Below are positions 1 through 8,112 of a stretch of DNA of 64,000 nucleotides, one piece after another. The position numbers and the translations under genes were made by a program. The stretch comes from Hyphomicrobium_A sp965243865 (GTDB taxonomy: Bacteria > Pseudomonadota > Alphaproteobacteria > Rhizobiales > Hyphomicrobiaceae). The stretch covers positions 1,364,001 through 1,428,000 of the forward strand of contig NZ_OZ251603.1 in NCBI RefSeq assembly GCF_965243865.1, in the 5' to 3' direction. The notes beneath the pieces are model-generated. The model was not told where the DNA came from and did not search any database. It worked only from the letters and a program-made list of their open reading frames with translations. Every line of letters begins with the position of its first letter. The first letter of the stretch is position 1.

Positions 1-1191
1 CAGCACACGCGCGATATTCGGCGCACCGCACTCTTCTCCTGGCGCTTCGTTTCGTCACGCGTGCAGCGTGAGCGGCAACGCCGTTCCGTGCTGAAAGACG
101 TGTCCGGCGTCGATTCGATTCTGAAATCGGTCAGCAGCGAAACGGATCGCACGACGATCGCCTTGCTCGTCAGCGGCGGCATAGGCGACTACCTCGTCGT
201 GGCACGTTTCCTGCGTGATCTTGCAGCAGGAATCGAACCCGCCCGCTTCGACATCTTCTGCTCGAACCCCGCGATTGGTGACTGGGTTTTCGCCGCGGTC
301 CCCGGCTTCAACAAGTGCCACTCTGAATTCCTCTTCACCGTGCAAAGCGTCGTGGACAACTACGACCTCGCGCTGCGCGTCAGCCAGTTCGTCACTGCCA
401 ACAACGACGAGATCGACTGGGCGCGACTGCAGAAAGCAAAGCGCCTGCAGCAGGTCGTCATGAACCTGACCCGCGCGAGGCGCCCGATCGAGGCATTCAT
501 CGAGCACCACCCGTATCTCGATGCCAGCTTTGCGCGCCGCGCGGTCTTCAACAATCAGACTCGCGAGACGTTTCTGCACGGCATGGCAGGCATCACTTAC
601 AGCGGACCTCGGATCGACCTGAAGACAGACGACGCCATCATCGGCCAGCTCGGCCTGCGCGACCGTCCCTTCGTCACCATCAACAATGGCTTCGATGCTG
701 GCTTTATCATCACCGGCACAGCCTCTACGAAGACGTATCCTCACGGCGACGAACTCAGTCGCTTGCTCAAGGAGCGCTTCCCCGGTCTCACCATCATTCA
801 GATAGGGAACGCCACCAGCCAGCCCTTGGCCAACGCCGATATCAATCTCATCGGCAAGACCAGCCTTGCCGCAGCAGCCGCCCTCGTTCAGCACGCCAGC
901 CTGCACATCGACAACGAAGGCGGCCTCGTTCACGTTGCCTCTGCCTTCGGAACTCGCTGCTGTGTCGTATTCGGCCCAACGCCGGCGGACTATTACGCGT
1001 ACGAGGACAACATCAACATCCTGCCGAACTTCTGCGGCGGATGCTGGTGGTCGACCGAAACCTGGATGGACGTCTGCCCGCGCGGCTTCAAGACTGCGCG
1101 CTGCCTCTCCGAGCAACACCCCGCCGACATCGTCGTGCAAATTGCCGCTCTGTGGAAGCCAAGCTCCAAATCAATGCAGCTCGCTTCCTAG
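1..1191 (+). CDS. GT9-like (heptosyltransferase-type) glycosyltransferase, 5'-partial
   Basis: The frame is open to the left edge, so the true start may lie outside the window; the first start codon inside is GTG at 61 (376 aa). An SGGIGDYLVVARFLRDL segment near the N-terminus and a C-terminal DNEGGLVHVASAFGTRCCVVFGPT stretch match the layout of ADP-heptose:LPS heptosyltransferases (GT9), where a Gly-rich loop and a D-x-G-L-x-H-x-A motif form the two half-sites. The adjoining hldE-hldD-gmhA genes make ADP-heptose, which supports a lipopolysaccharide-core role, though donor and acceptor are inferred. Near the C-terminus it carries CGGCWW followed by two more Cys (C-x2-C-x10-C-x8-C), not a usual GT9 feature. 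The minus-strand gene ending at 1238 is a clear paralogue. Confidence 0.75.
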   Translation, partial: QHTRDIRRTALFSWRFVSSRVQRERQRRSVLKDVSGVDSILKSVSSETDRTTIALLVSGGIGDYLVVARFLRDLAAGIEPARFDIFCSNPAIGDWVFAAVPGFNKCHSEFLFTVQSVVDNYDLALRVSQFVTANNDEIDWARLQKAKRLQQVVMNLTRARRPIEAFIEHHPYLDASFARRAVFNNQTRETFLHGMAGITYSGPRIDLKTDDAIIGQLGLRDRPFVTINNGFDAGFIITGTASTKTYPHGDELSRLLKERFPGLTIIQIGNATSQPLANADINLIGKTSLAAAAALVQHASLHIDNEGGLVHVASAFGTRCCVVFGPTPADYYAYEDNINILPNFCGGCWWSTETWMDVCPRGFKTARCLSEQHPADIVVQIAALWKPSSKSMQLAS

Positions 1192-1206
1192 CCTAGCAAC
1201 CGCGCC

Positions 1207-1244
1207 GCAGCACGACCTTCAAGTTGCAGCACGACCTTCAAGTT
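1207..1244. repeat. Perfect 19-bp tandem duplication between convergent genes
   Basis: GCAGCACGACCTTCAAGTT occurs twice head-to-tail (1207-1225 and 1226-1244) with no mismatch. The second copy contains the TGA stop of the minus-strand glycosyltransferase (1238-1240), so the first copy holds a displaced duplicate of that stop region. This looks like a recent slippage or microduplication. Confidence 0.9.
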
Positions 1245-2623
1245 GGAGCCGCCAACTGCGCATCCGCGCTCGACGTCACCCGCGACACACTTCGTGCGCT
1301 TTGCGCTGCGCGGCTATCGAGGATCGCCATGGCCTCCCGGACCACGTCGGAGGGCTGATGCGACGTCATGCACCGGGCTTCGGCAAAGCCGCGCGGGCAG
1401 CGATCCATCCAGGATTCGTTGATCCACCAGCATCCACCGCAGAACGCCGGGCTCAGGTTGCGGTTCTGGCTGTAGCCGAAATAGTCCGCATCGCTCGGGC
1501 CGAACAGCACCAGGGCCCTCGCCCCGATCACGGACGCGATGTGCGCCAACCCGCTGTCGACATCCAGGTGCAGCCTCGATCCCCCGATCAGCGCGGCCGC
1601 CTCCGCCAGGGAAGTCTTCCCGACTAGCGAAATATCTGCTGCTTCCAATAGAACGCTGGTCTCAGGCGTCCCCAGCTGCACGATTGTCAGATTGGGCCTT
1701 TGCGCCTTGAGCAGAGCCAGGGCTTCATCAAATCGTGGATAGGTCTTCGTCGAGGTCTGCCCGCTCACGACGAACGCTGCATCGAACCCATTGTGGGCCG
1801 TCACATAGTCCTTGCCGGCCAATCCCAGCCGTCCGAGCACTGATCCGTCCAACCTGAGATCGAACCCTTCGCCGCCGTGCGCAATGCCTGCCTGATAGTG
1901 CAGGTAGGAGCTCCGCGTCTGGTTCGCATAGACGGCGCGGCGGCCGAAGTCGCCGCTGCTGCAAGGCAGTTCCGCCACAAGCCCGGCGTTGTCAGCGACG
2001 AATGCTTCCAAGCGCCGGCAGACGCCGGCCAGCTTGGGGTGCAGCGCAAGTTGCCGCTCGTCGTAAGCGCAAACCTCCGCCACCTGGGTGACGCGGATGG
2101 CCAGCGCATAAAGTGGCGCAATCTCCCGGAACAGGAACGAGCTGTGGCACTCGCGAAAGCCGGGAATGGATTCGAAAACCCAGCGCGCCGCGCCCGCGCT
2201 GTTGCACGCCACATCGAATTCCAGCGGCCCGCACGCCGCCCCGAGATCGCGCAGAAAGCGCGCTATGACGATGTTGTCGCCGATACCGCCGCCCAGCGTA
2301 TGCACGAGGATGACAGGCTTGTCGGTCGGCAACTGCGCCTTGATCGAACTGCGTACCCGGCCGCTTTTTAGCTTCGTCGTCGCGCCCTGCCACAGCAACG
2401 GCAGCTTGGTCCAGACATACCGGGCCACAAACCGCCCTGTCTCCAGGGGACTGGCCCCGGATGCATTGAGGCCGGCTATGCGTTCCGATAGGCGCCGCAG
2501 CCTGCCGCCATCGAGGCTTGCCACGCGTACCCCCGGCCGCCGATTGTCGCCTTCTCGCTTCAATCTGCTCACATCAAATATCTTGTTCGTCCGGCGTACG
2601 GAAATCCACCAACCAGGCCGCAA
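1238..2623 (-). CDS. GT9-like (heptosyltransferase-type) glycosyltransferase
   Basis: This 461-aa product is a paralogue of the gene at the left edge. It shares GGGIGDNIVIARFLRDL, the D-S-G-L-A-H-I-A-S motif before LFGPSDADYFGY, and the same C-terminal Cys cluster CGGCWW...C-P-R-G...C. The core is GT9-like, so transfer of a heptose or similar sugar to the lipopolysaccharide core is likely; the exact acceptor cannot be read from sequence. The start is uncertain: TTG at 2623 gives the longest form, while GTG at 2524 has a G-rich Shine-Dalgarno-like stretch. The N-terminal ~100 residues are Arg-rich and not clearly part of the fold. It diverges from hldE with a 113-bp shared promoter region. Confidence 0.75.
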   Translation of the reverse strand: MRPGWWISVRRTNKIFDVSRLKREGDNRRPGVRVASLDGGRLRRLSERIAGLNASGASPLETGRFVARYVWTKLPLLWQGATTKLKSGRVRSSIKAQLPTDKPVILVHTLGGGIGDNIVIARFLRDLGAACGPLEFDVACNSAGAARWVFESIPGFRECHSSFLFREIAPLYALAIRVTQVAEVCAYDERQLALHPKLAGVCRRLEAFVADNAGLVAELPCSSGDFGRRAVYANQTRSSYLHYQAGIAHGGEGFDLRLDGSVLGRLGLAGKDYVTAHNGFDAAFVVSGQTSTKTYPRFDEALALLKAQRPNLTIVQLGTPETSVLLEAADISLVGKTSLAEAAALIGGSRLHLDVDSGLAHIASVIGARALVLFGPSDADYFGYSQNRNLSPAFCGGCWWINESWMDRCPRGFAEARCMTSHQPSDVVREAMAILDSRAAQSARSVSRVTSSADAQLAAPT

Positions 2624-2736
2624 AGTTACCGCGACAGGCGATGGACCGTTGATAGCTGAGTTCTACACGTCGAGTATATGTTACGAGGCGGGTATATTAG
2701 GACTCACCTTGGCGTTTTGCACAGGAGCCCGTTCGA

Positions 2737-4179
2737 GTGATTTCTGAACGCACACTAGCTGCTTGTCGCATCCTCATTGTAGGCGATGTCGCACTCGACC
2801 GCTTCGTCTACGGGGAGGTTGCCCGCATTTCGCCTGAAGCCCCAGTCCCGGTACTGCGGGTCACATCGACCACCAACTCGCCCGGCTGCGCAGCAAACGT
2901 CGCCGCCAACGTGACCGCGCTTGGAGCCCAAGCCACGCTGATTGGCCTGGGCGGCGACGATATCACCGCGGTGAGCCTTGCCAAGGTCCTGCGTGGCATC
3001 AAGCACCTCAAGATCGTGCCCGACACCGACCGGCCGACGACGATCAAGACGCGGTTCGTTGCAGGCAGCCAGCAAATCGTCCGGGCTGACGAGGAAGTCA
3101 CGACTCCGCCGACCGACGCCGCCGAGGAGCGCATTCTCGATGCCTTCGCCGAAGCACTTTCCGAGAGCGATGTCGTCGTCATCTCCGACTACAACAAAGG
3201 AATGCTGACTGACCGCATTCTCGCCGAGATAATCTCGACGGCCCAAAAGGCCGGCAAGATGACCATCGTCGATCCCAAGCGCAAAGACCTTTCCGCCTAC
3301 CGCGGCGCCACGCTCATCAAGCCCAACCGCTCTGAGCTGACGGCAGCCACCGGCCTTCCTTGTCAAAGCGATGATGACGCTGCCAAGGCCGCAGATCGCG
3401 CCATCGAGGCGACCGGTTCGATGATCCTGCTTACGCGCTCCGAGCACGGCATGAGCTTGTTCAGAGCCGGAGCTGCCCCGCTTCACCGCCGGACGGAAGC
3501 CAAAGACGTCTTCGACGTTTCCGGCGCCGGAGACACCGTTGCGGCTGTCATCGCGACAGCCCTTGCCGCCGGTCTCGATTTCGGCGAAGCCATGGACCTC
3601 GCCAACACCGCCGCCGGCATTGTCGTCGCCAAGATAGGCACCGCAACGGTCAGCCCGCACGAATTGCAGGCGGCCACCATGCGCTCACGCCTCGGCTACG
3701 AAAACCGCGTACTGTCGCTCGATGCGGCCATTCCTCTGCGCGAGGCCTGGAAGCGTCAGGGGCTGAAGTGCGGCCTCACCAACGGCTGCTTCGACTTGAT
3801 CCACCCCGGCCACATCTCGCTGCTCAAAGCTGCCAAAGCCTCCTGCGACCGCCTGATCGTCGCGCTCAACTCTGACGAATCGGTACGCCGCCTCAAAGGC
3901 CCCACCCGGCCGCTCCAGGACGAGAACGCGCGCGCTTATGTCATGTCGCACATCGAGCAAGTCGATGCCGTCGTCCTCTTCGAGGAAGACACCCCCCTGG
4001 AGCTGATCGAAGCACTGAAGCCCGACGTGCTGATTAAGGGAGCGGACTATCGGGAGGATCAGGTGGTCGGCGGCGACCGCGTCAAATCGTGGGGAGGAAA
4101 AGTCGTTCTGGCGGATCTAATACCCGAGCAATCGACGACGCGGCTCGCCAAGAAGGCCGCTACACCAACCACCGCCTGA
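2737..4179 (+). CDS. hldE: Bifunctional heptose 7-phosphate kinase / heptose 1-phosphate adenylyltransferase
   Basis: HldE phosphorylates D-glycero-D-manno-heptose 7-phosphate at C1 and later adenylylates heptose 1-phosphate, two steps of ADP-heptose synthesis in the cytoplasm. The N-terminal ~310 residues are a PfkB/ribokinase domain with FDVSGAGDTVAA at about 259-270, where Asp266 is the expected catalytic base. The C-terminal ~140 residues are a nucleotidyltransferase with TNGCFDLIHPGH and its HxGH signature at 356-359. At 480 aa it is full length for the fused form. The GTG start at 2737 has AGGAG nine bases upstream. It is followed 17 bp later by hldD, so the two are probably co-transcribed. 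Confidence 0.96.
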   Translation: MISERTLAACRILIVGDVALDRFVYGEVARISPEAPVPVLRVTSTTNSPGCAANVAANVTALGAQATLIGLGGDDITAVSLAKVLRGIKHLKIVPDTDRPTTIKTRFVAGSQQIVRADEEVTTPPTDAAEERILDAFAEALSESDVVVISDYNKGMLTDRILAEIISTAQKAGKMTIVDPKRKDLSAYRGATLIKPNRSELTAATGLPCQSDDDAAKAADRAIEATGSMILLTRSEHGMSLFRAGAAPLHRRTEAKDVFDVSGAGDTVAAVIATALAAGLDFGEAMDLANTAAGIVVAKIGTATVSPHELQAATMRSRLGYENRVLSLDAAIPLREAWKRQGLKCGLTNGCFDLIHPGHISLLKAAKASCDRLIVALNSDESVRRLKGPTRPLQDENARAYVMSHIEQVDAVVLFEEDTPLELIEALKPDVLIKGADYREDQVVGGDRVKSWGGKVVLADLIPEQSTTRLAKKAATPTTA

Positions 4180-4196
4180 ACTTTGGGGACTGAAGA

Positions 4197-5174
4197 ATGT
4201 ATTTGGTGACGGGCGGAGCCGGCTTCATCGGCTCCAATATCGCAGATGCGCTGGCCGCCCGCGGCGATGACGTAGTGGTCTGCGATCGCCTCCGCAATGG
4301 CAACAAGTGGCACAACATCCGCCGCACTCGCCTGCACGACATCGTCCATCCCGACAACATCGACGCCTGGCTTGATGCCAACGCCAAAGCTCTGACCGCC
4401 ATCATTCACATGGGCGCCATCAGCGCCACGACCGAGACCGACGTCGACAAGCTCGTCCATAACAACATCGCGCTTTCATTGAAGCTCTGGCAGTTCGCGG
4501 CAGCGCATGACATCCCGCTCATCTATGCATCGTCCGCAGCGACGTACGGCGATGGCGCCCAAGGCTTCGTCGACGACCAGTCACCGCAAGCGCTGGCCCA
4601 GCTTCTACCCTTGAACGCTTACGGCTGGAGCAAGCTCTTCGTCGATAAGCGCTTCATCGAGGACGTGCTTGCAGGCCGCCCCAAGCCGCCGCAATGGGCA
4701 GGCCTCAAGTTCTTCAACGTCTATGGCCCCAACGAAGGCCATAAAGGCGACATGCGCTCGGTCATTCACAAGGTGTATCCGAAGGTCGTTGCCGGCGAGG
4801 TCGTGCAGCTCTTCAAATCGCACGATCCGCGCTACCAGGACGGCGGCCAGCTGCGCGATTTCGTCTACGTCAAGGACTGCGTCCGGATCATCCTCTGGCT
4901 GCTCGACAATCGCCAGATCTCCGGCATCTTCAACGTCGGCACTGGCAAGGCGCGCACCTTCCACGATCTCGTGCACGCGGTCGGCAAAGCCGTCGACAGA
5001 GCGCCGAACATCGAGTTTATCGACATGCCGCTTCAGATCCGCGACCGCTACCAGTACTTTACCGAAGCCGACATGCAGAAAGTTGCTTCTGCCGGCTACA
5101 ACGCCCCGCCGACCTCGCTTGAGGACGGCATCCTTGATTACGTCAAATGTGATTTGTCGGTGCGGCCGCAGTGA
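4197..5174 (+). CDS. hldD: ADP-L-glycero-D-manno-heptose 6-epimerase
   Basis: HldD inverts C6 of ADP-D-glycero-D-manno-heptose to give the L,D form used for the lipopolysaccharide inner core. The protein is an extended SDR: TGGAGFIGSN at residues 5-14 binds NADP, and NAYGWSK contains the Tyr142-x3-Lys146 catalytic pair. At 325 aa it is normal length. It lies 17 bp behind hldE and 87 bp ahead of gmhA on the same strand, so most of the ADP-heptose pathway is in one cluster. GGGGA precedes the ATG. Confidence 0.96.
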   Translation: MYLVTGGAGFIGSNIADALAARGDDVVVCDRLRNGNKWHNIRRTRLHDIVHPDNIDAWLDANAKALTAIIHMGAISATTETDVDKLVHNNIALSLKLWQFAAAHDIPLIYASSAATYGDGAQGFVDDQSPQALAQLLPLNAYGWSKLFVDKRFIEDVLAGRPKPPQWAGLKFFNVYGPNEGHKGDMRSVIHKVYPKVVAGEVVQLFKSHDPRYQDGGQLRDFVYVKDCVRIILWLLDNRQISGIFNVGTGKARTFHDLVHAVGKAVDRAPNIEFIDMPLQIRDRYQYFTEADMQKVASAGYNAPPTSLEDGILDYVKCDLSVRPQ

Positions 5175-5261
5175 CCGTGCCAGAGCAGCGCTATAAACTG
5201 ATATTCAATCCCGCAGCCGCGCGTTGAAGCTGCTGCGCATCATACTTGGAGGCATTCGGTC

Positions 5262-5867
5262 ATGAGCTCGCTTCTCTCCTACCTCGAGGAATCCCGGGCA
5301 GCTCTCGATAGATGCATCGCAGCTCCGCAGCTCGCCGGACGCGTCGATGCCGCGATCGATACGATCGTCACCGACCTCCTCGCGCACCGTCCGCTGCTCC
5401 TTTGCGGCAACGGCGGCTCGGCCTCCGACGCCATGCACATCGCCGGTGAACTCGTCGGCCGCTTCCTGCTCGAACGCAGGGCGATCAACTGTATCTGCCT
5501 CACATCGAATGCAGCCGTCGTCACCGCCTGGAGCAACGATTATTCCTACGAGACCGTCTTCGCCCGGCAGGTCGAGGCCTACGGCCAGCGCGGTGGCACG
5601 CTGCTCGGCATCAGCACGTCCGGCAACTCGGCCAACGTCGTGCGTGCGTTCGAAACGGCGCGCGAATTGGGAATGAACACGATCGGCCTTACCGGTGAGG
5701 GCGGCGGCAAGATGGCAGCATTGAGTACCGTGCTGATAGATGTGCCGTCCAAGAGCACGCCGATCATTCAGCAGCTCCACATCACCATCTACCATTATCT
5801 TTGCGAGCAGATCGAAATCCGTCTTGCGCCCGCAATGGACCAACTGCCGGCGGCAAAAGCAGGCTAA
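5262..5867 (+). CDS. gmhA: Phosphoheptose (sedoheptulose 7-phosphate) isomerase
   Basis: GmhA converts sedoheptulose 7-phosphate into D-glycero-D-manno-heptose 7-phosphate, the first committed step of heptose synthesis. The 201-aa protein is a single SIS domain. LLCGNGGSASDAMHIAGEL and GISTSGNSANVVRA are the two phosphosugar-binding loops typical of GmhA, and the conserved His in the first is a metal or catalytic ligand. TTGGAGG lies upstream of the ATG. It is third in the hldE-hldD-gmhA cluster and is followed by a palindromic intergenic element that may end the transcript. Confidence 0.95.
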   Translation: MSSLLSYLEESRAALDRCIAAPQLAGRVDAAIDTIVTDLLAHRPLLLCGNGGSASDAMHIAGELVGRFLLERRAINCICLTSNAAVVTAWSNDYSYETVFARQVEAYGQRGGTLLGISTSGNSANVVRAFETARELGMNTIGLTGEGGGKMAALSTVLIDVPSKSTPIIQQLHITIYHYLCEQIEIRLAPAMDQLPAAKAG

Positions 5868-5886
5868 AGCCGCCAACTCAGCTACA

Positions 5887-5998
5887 CCCCCCTCACCCGG
5901 CCGCGATCTGTCGATCGCGTCCGACCTCTCCCTTCAGGGAGAGGCTACGTTCTGCCACCTCACTTAGCCTCTCCCCTGTGGGCTTCGGGTGAGGGGGG
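5887..5998. repeat. Composite palindromic intergenic element
   Basis: The outer arms CCCCCCTCACCCG (5887-5899) and CGGGTGAGGGGGG (5986-5998) are perfect 13-bp inverted repeats. Inside are a CGCGAT...ATCGCG dyad (5902-5919) and an 8-bp hairpin CCTCTCCC-TTCA-GGGAGAGG (5925-5944). It sits between the convergent ends of gmhA and gmhB. Nested arms of this kind are typical of dispersed REP-like elements and could also act as a two-way terminator or mRNA stabiliser. Confidence 0.75.
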
Positions 5999-6034
5999 CT
6001 TCAATCTCTGTCGGAAGGGCATAAACGCAGGCGC

Positions 6035-6691
6035 TTAGTCCTCGGCCTGCGGTTGCGGCCGCGTCAGGTAACGCACCACCGCACCACGAGCGGCGCCGAG
6101 ACTATCGACCCGCCGCCAGATGAAGTCGGCCGGCAACGATTTAGGGTCGCCCTGCTCCTCGCCGCTCTTGCCTGTCTCGACCAGGATCCCCGCGCGCAGA
6201 CCTGCACGCTGCCCGGCTTCGAGGTCGGCCACTCGGTCGCCGACGATCAAACTGCGCGCCAGATCGATCTGCATCGCCTCTGCCGCTTTCGTCAGCATTC
6301 CAGGGTTCGGCTTGCGCCACGGATGATCCGCAATCGCCATCGCTCCCGCGCCCTTCTCGTGATAACCGCACGCCAGCACGGCATCGAAGCGAGCACCCGC
6401 CTCGGCGAGGCGCGCGCGGATCACATCCTGCACGGCTTCGAAGCTGTCCCACCCGAACAGGCCACGCGCCACACCTGATTGATTGGTCACGACCACCACG
6501 GGAACGGCCAGCCGATTAGCCTCGGCAATCGTCTCCGCTGCGCCGGGGATCAGCCGCACCCCGTTGGGGTCGCCGACATATCCGCTGTCTTCGACGATCA
6601 CGCCATCGCGGTCGAGAAACAAGGCGGGCCGCCCGGCAAAGCCCCCCGCATCGCCGCCCGAAAACCACAGCCCTGGATCGATGAGCCCCAT
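6035..6691 (-). CDS. gmhB: D-glycero-D-manno-heptose 1,7-bisphosphate 7-phosphatase
   Basis: GmhB removes the C7 phosphate between the two HldE steps. It is a HAD-family phosphatase: ALFLDRDGVI holds the nucleophile Asp27 and Asp29, VTNQSGVARG is the second motif, and RKPNPGML plus IVGDRVADLEAG supply the third and fourth. Zinc-type GmhB proteins carry a C-x-H...C-x-C-R-K-P site; here the first half is present as CGYH, but the second half reads DHPWRKP and lacks both Cys. The 218-aa length is normal, with a ~20-residue N-terminal extension. It converges with the gmhA cluster and completes the pathway locally. Confidence 0.88.
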   Translation of the reverse strand: MGLIDPGLWFSGGDAGGFAGRPALFLDRDGVIVEDSGYVGDPNGVRLIPGAAETIAEANRLAVPVVVVTNQSGVARGLFGWDSFEAVQDVIRARLAEAGARFDAVLACGYHEKGAGAMAIADHPWRKPNPGMLTKAAEAMQIDLARSLIVGDRVADLEAGQRAGLRAGILVETGKSGEEQGDPKSLPADFIWRRVDSLGAARGAVVRYLTRPQPQAED

Positions 6692-6933
6692 CGCCGGTCA
6701 AAACCCCTTGTGACATCCGCCCGAACTGACCCGGGGTGCGGCCTCAATAGCCGCCAGCAACCAGGCATTCAATCGATGTCCCCTGCGACCCGATCGTTGC
6801 CTCCCCCCCGAACGTGAAATTCGCTGGCAAGCGCCCTGGTAGAAGTTCTGTTAGCTATACGGAAGTCATCGTCAGGTTACTGGTATCCGCCACGCTTCCC
6901 TTGTCCCGCCCGCCAACGGTCATCAGCCGCGCC

Positions 6934-8112
6934 ATGCCATCTCGTCGCCCCGCTCTCCATCTTGGCCTTTCCCTCGCAGTTTTGGCTCTCGCCGGCTGCG
7001 GCGACCGCAACACTTACCAGCCACCGCCCCCCGCCGAGGTGACCGTCACCAAGCCCGAAGAGCGTAAGGTTACGTTGTATATGGAGGTGACCGGATCATC
7101 CGCCGCCTACAATCGCGTCGACCTCGTAGCGCGCGTGCAGGGCTTCCTTGAGAAGGTTGGCTACAAGGACGGCGCCGAAGTCAAGAAGGGCGATCTTCTC
7201 TTCCAGATCGACCCGAAAGACTATCAGATTCAGCTCCAGATCGCGCAGGCGACACAGGCTCAGCAGGAAGCCCTGTTGAAGCAGGCCGATGCCGACCTGA
7301 AGCGCAAGCAGGACCTCGTCAAAACATCAGCCGTATCCGTTGCGCAGCTTGATGACTCGCGCGCAAAACGCGACTCGACCGAAGCGGCGCTGCTACAGGC
7401 CAAGGGTCAGGTCGAGCAGGCCAAGCGCAATCTCGAATATACGACCATCGTCGCCCCCTTTGACGGCACAGTATCCGCACGTCTCGTCGATCCCGGTGCC
7501 ATGGTCGGCGCCGGCGAGCCGACCAAGCTCGCCACCATCGTTCAGCAAAAGCCGATCTACATAAAATTCAACATCGACGAGCAGCAGGTACTTGCCGTGC
7601 GCGAGCGCATGCGCGAAGCCGGCGTCACGCTGAAGGATCTAGGCCCCATCCCGGTCGGTCTTGGCCTGCAGAACGAGCAGGGTTACCCGCATGAGGCAAC
7701 GCTCGACTACGTCGCCCCGGAAATCGATGCCGGCACCGGCACGCTCGCCGGTCGCGCCATCTTTGACAACAAGGATAACATCCTTACGCCGGGTCTGTTC
7801 GTGCGCGTGCGCATTCCCAAACAGATCGACGTGCCTTCCCTTCTCGTACCCGATGTGTCCCTCGGCACCAGCCAAGAAGGACGCTACGTGCTGATCGTCA
7901 ACGACAAGAACGTCGTCGAGCAGCGCGTCGTCGAGGTCGGTGACCTCGTCGACGGCGGCTTGCGCATCATCACGAGCGGCCTGAAACCGGATGACCGCGT
8001 CATCGTCGGCGGTCTGATGCGGGCACTCCCCGGCAATACAGTCGTACCGAAGGCGACGACGGCCGCGGCCGCCGCATCTGACGCCAAGAACGCGGGGACC
8101 GGCGGCAAATGA
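6934..8112 (+). CDS. RND efflux periplasmic adaptor lipoprotein (AcrA/MexA family)
   Basis: This membrane-fusion protein should bridge the inner-membrane RND pump encoded next to an outer-membrane channel. I chose the ATG at 6934 because it begins a lipoprotein signal (MPSRRPALHLGLSLAVLALAGC) with lipobox LAGC; a longer in-frame start (GTG, 6814) would bury it. After the lipid Cys come a barrel-sandwich hybrid (VQGFLEKVGYKDGAEVKKGDLLFQID split around a coiled-coil hairpin), YTTIVAPFDGTVS, and C-terminal beta domains, about 392 aa in all. The end overlaps the pump gene by 4 bp (ATGA), so translation is probably coupled. No TolC-like gene is nearby. Confidence 0.9.
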   Translation: MPSRRPALHLGLSLAVLALAGCGDRNTYQPPPPAEVTVTKPEERKVTLYMEVTGSSAAYNRVDLVARVQGFLEKVGYKDGAEVKKGDLLFQIDPKDYQIQLQIAQATQAQQEALLKQADADLKRKQDLVKTSAVSVAQLDDSRAKRDSTEAALLQAKGQVEQAKRNLEYTTIVAPFDGTVSARLVDPGAMVGAGEPTKLATIVQQKPIYIKFNIDEQQVLAVRERMREAGVTLKDLGPIPVGLGLQNEQGYPHEATLDYVAPEIDAGTGTLAGRAIFDNKDNILTPGLFVRVRIPKQIDVPSLLVPDVSLGTSQEGRYVLIVNDKNVVEQRVVEVGDLVDGGLRIITSGLKPDDRVIVGGLMRALPGNTVVPKATTAAAAASDAKNAGTGGK

